Positions 4,953-5,877 of a stretch of DNA of 5,877 nucleotides are shown in pieces; positions within the stretch are counted from its first letter, which is position 1; every line of letters begins with the position of its first letter. Source of the DNA: Planctomycetaceae bacterium (GTDB lineage: Bacteria > Planctomycetota > Planctomycetia > Pirellulales > Pirellulaceae); NCBI GenBank assembly GCA_003506095.1, contig DNWZ01000322.1, positions 1-5,877 of the forward strand. The letters run 5' to 3'. The notes beneath the pieces are model-generated. The model worked only from the letters and a program-made list of their open reading frames with translations. It did not search any database and was not told the DNA's origin. The translations under genes were made by a program, and so were the position numbers.

Positions 4953-5877
4953 TTACGCTACGTTGCGTCCCGGCATGGACACTTGGGGCATCCGCCCTGA
5001 TGTGAGGTGACTCGCCAACAAATCGCCCACCAAAGACTCCGCATCGGCCGTCTCAATATCATCAGGGACCTGCTGGCCCGTCGTCATGTAACTGATCGGC
5101 AGATTGCGGCCTTCAAACGCCGCTAACGCGGATGCGAGTTGTGTCGACTCATCTAGTTTGGATAAAATTGCTGCCGTTGGTCGCACGGCGGCGAATCCGT
5201 CAAGAATATTTTGAATTGTGTCGCGACTGCTTGTCGCGCTCAGCACCAAATGCGTCTCATCGGGCTGCGCCGCACGCAGCATCGCTCGCAACTGCTCGAT
5301 CCGCGTGTCGCTTCGAGGGCTTCGTCCAGCCGTATCAATCAGCACCAAGTCGACATCGCCCAGACGTTCCAATGCGGGCTGCATGTCCTCTGGGTTTTGA
5401 ACAACTTCCATCGGAAGGTCCATGATTTCCGCATAAGCCTGCAGTTGCTGGACTGCCGCGATACGGAATGTATCAATCGTTACGAGTGCCACACTGCGTT
5501 TAGCTTCGAGGCGAAATCCGGCGGCCAGCTTGGCGATTGTCGTCGTTTTTCCGACACCGGTTGGTCCCACTAATGCGACCACCCTGCGGCCCGTTGGCGG
5601 AACATGAATCGGCCCCGCAATGCGAATCCCACGGGCAACCGTTTGTCGCAAATGTTCAATCCATTGTCCGGGTTCAACCCCGCTGGCCATTGCCACGCCA
5701 AACGCATAGGTCGACTCGATCCAACGGTCCGCAACGATGTCATCAACACCGGCAAACAGCAGCAGTGACCGCAAGTCCTGCAATTCCAGCGGGTATCCGT
5801 GACGCGCGTGGAGCACGTCACGAGTAATCGCGACCGCTTTGACAGCTTGTTCCGGCCGGACGTCTTGGTCGTTGTGG
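4953..5877 (-). CDS. flhF: Flagellar biosynthesis GTPase FlhF (C-terminal part; 5' end outside the window)
   Basis: FlhF is the third SRP-type GTPase, alongside Ffh and FtsY. It sits at the cytoplasmic membrane and sets flagellar position and number, usually with FlhG. 307 residues are visible, ending at a TAA (4953-4955). The frame runs unbroken to the window edge, so a GTG at 5814-5816 is not needed as the start, and the usual N-terminal basic/variable region is probably outside. The N-domain helices occupy about 25-90. The G domain follows with G1 GPTGVGKT (104-111), G2 DTFR (135-138) in IDTFRIAAVQQLQAYAE, G3 DTAGR (181-185), G4 SKLDE (239-243; the family often has TKLDE) and the TTG-Q-VPDDIE block near 265-274. 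All nucleotide-binding motifs are intact, so GTPase activity is expected. The IDTFRIAA and VPDDIE blocks favour FlhF over FtsY or Ffh, as does the nearby fliA. A 177-base gap separates it from the next gene, with no clear terminator. Confidence 0.95.
   Translation of the reverse strand, partial: HNDQDVRPEQAVKAVAITRDVLHARHGYPLELQDLRSLLLFAGVDDIVADRWIESTYAFGVAMASGVEPGQWIEHLRQTVARGIRIAGPIHVPPTGRRVVALVGPTGVGKTTTIAKLAAGFRLEAKRSVALVTIDTFRIAAVQQLQAYAEIMDLPMEVVQNPEDMQPALERLGDVDLVLIDTAGRSPRSDTRIEQLRAMLRAAQPDETHLVLSATSSRDTIQNILDGFAAVRPTAAILSKLDESTQLASALAAFEGRNLPISYMTTGQQVPDDIETADAESLVGDLLASHLTSGRMPQVSMPGRNVA

Noticed and set aside
1..5877. Mobile elements, CRISPR arrays, defence or toxin-antitoxin systems, tRNA and rRNA genes
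   Set aside because: No transposase or integrase motifs, no regularly spaced repeats, and no tRNA-like cloverleaf or rRNA-like sequence noticed; gene gaps are all under 180 bases.

Overview
The window looks like a chromosomal segment of a flagellated planctomycete, most likely of the Rhodopirellula/Pirellulaceae type. This is inferred from the protein style (single-chain GlyRS with a long insertion, FliA and FlhF together, an NYN nuclease with a low-complexity tail), from weak or missing Shine-Dalgarno sites at several genes, and from moderate GC. No marker in the window proves the lineage. There are no rRNA, tRNA, CRISPR or insertion-sequence signatures.

Layout. On the + strand, the left edge (1-521) holds the 3' end of an unrecognised gene whose product has a charged, probably helical stretch followed by a short Cys motif (CPECGH...C). 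Everything else reads on the - strand. From right to left these are flhF (5' end cut by the window edge), a small predicted membrane protein, fliA (sigma-28 family), a YacP/Rae1-like NYN-domain nuclease, a single-chain glycyl-tRNA synthetase, and an OsmC-family protein. The OsmC gene converges with the left-edge gene, with only 10 bases between the two stop codons.

How the genes fit together. flhF and fliA form the end of a flagellar regulatory cluster: FlhF is the SRP-type GTPase that governs flagellar placement, and FliA is the sigma factor for late flagellar genes. An unassigned small membrane protein sits between them, where many bacteria carry flhG. The AT-rich gap between flhF and this small gene contains a good match to a sigma-28 promoter on the - strand (TAAT-N16-GCCGATAC), suggesting FliA autoregulation. 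A hairpin with a short T-run follows fliA and probably separates the flagellar unit from the downstream genes. Those are translation- and stress-related: a ribosome-associated nuclease homologue, GlyRS, and a peroxide/thiol-type OsmC protein.

The genes are mostly ordinary housekeeping and flagellar ones. The best candidates for something undescribed are the small membrane protein, the sigma-28-like site in front of it, and the unidentified Cys-motif protein at the left edge.
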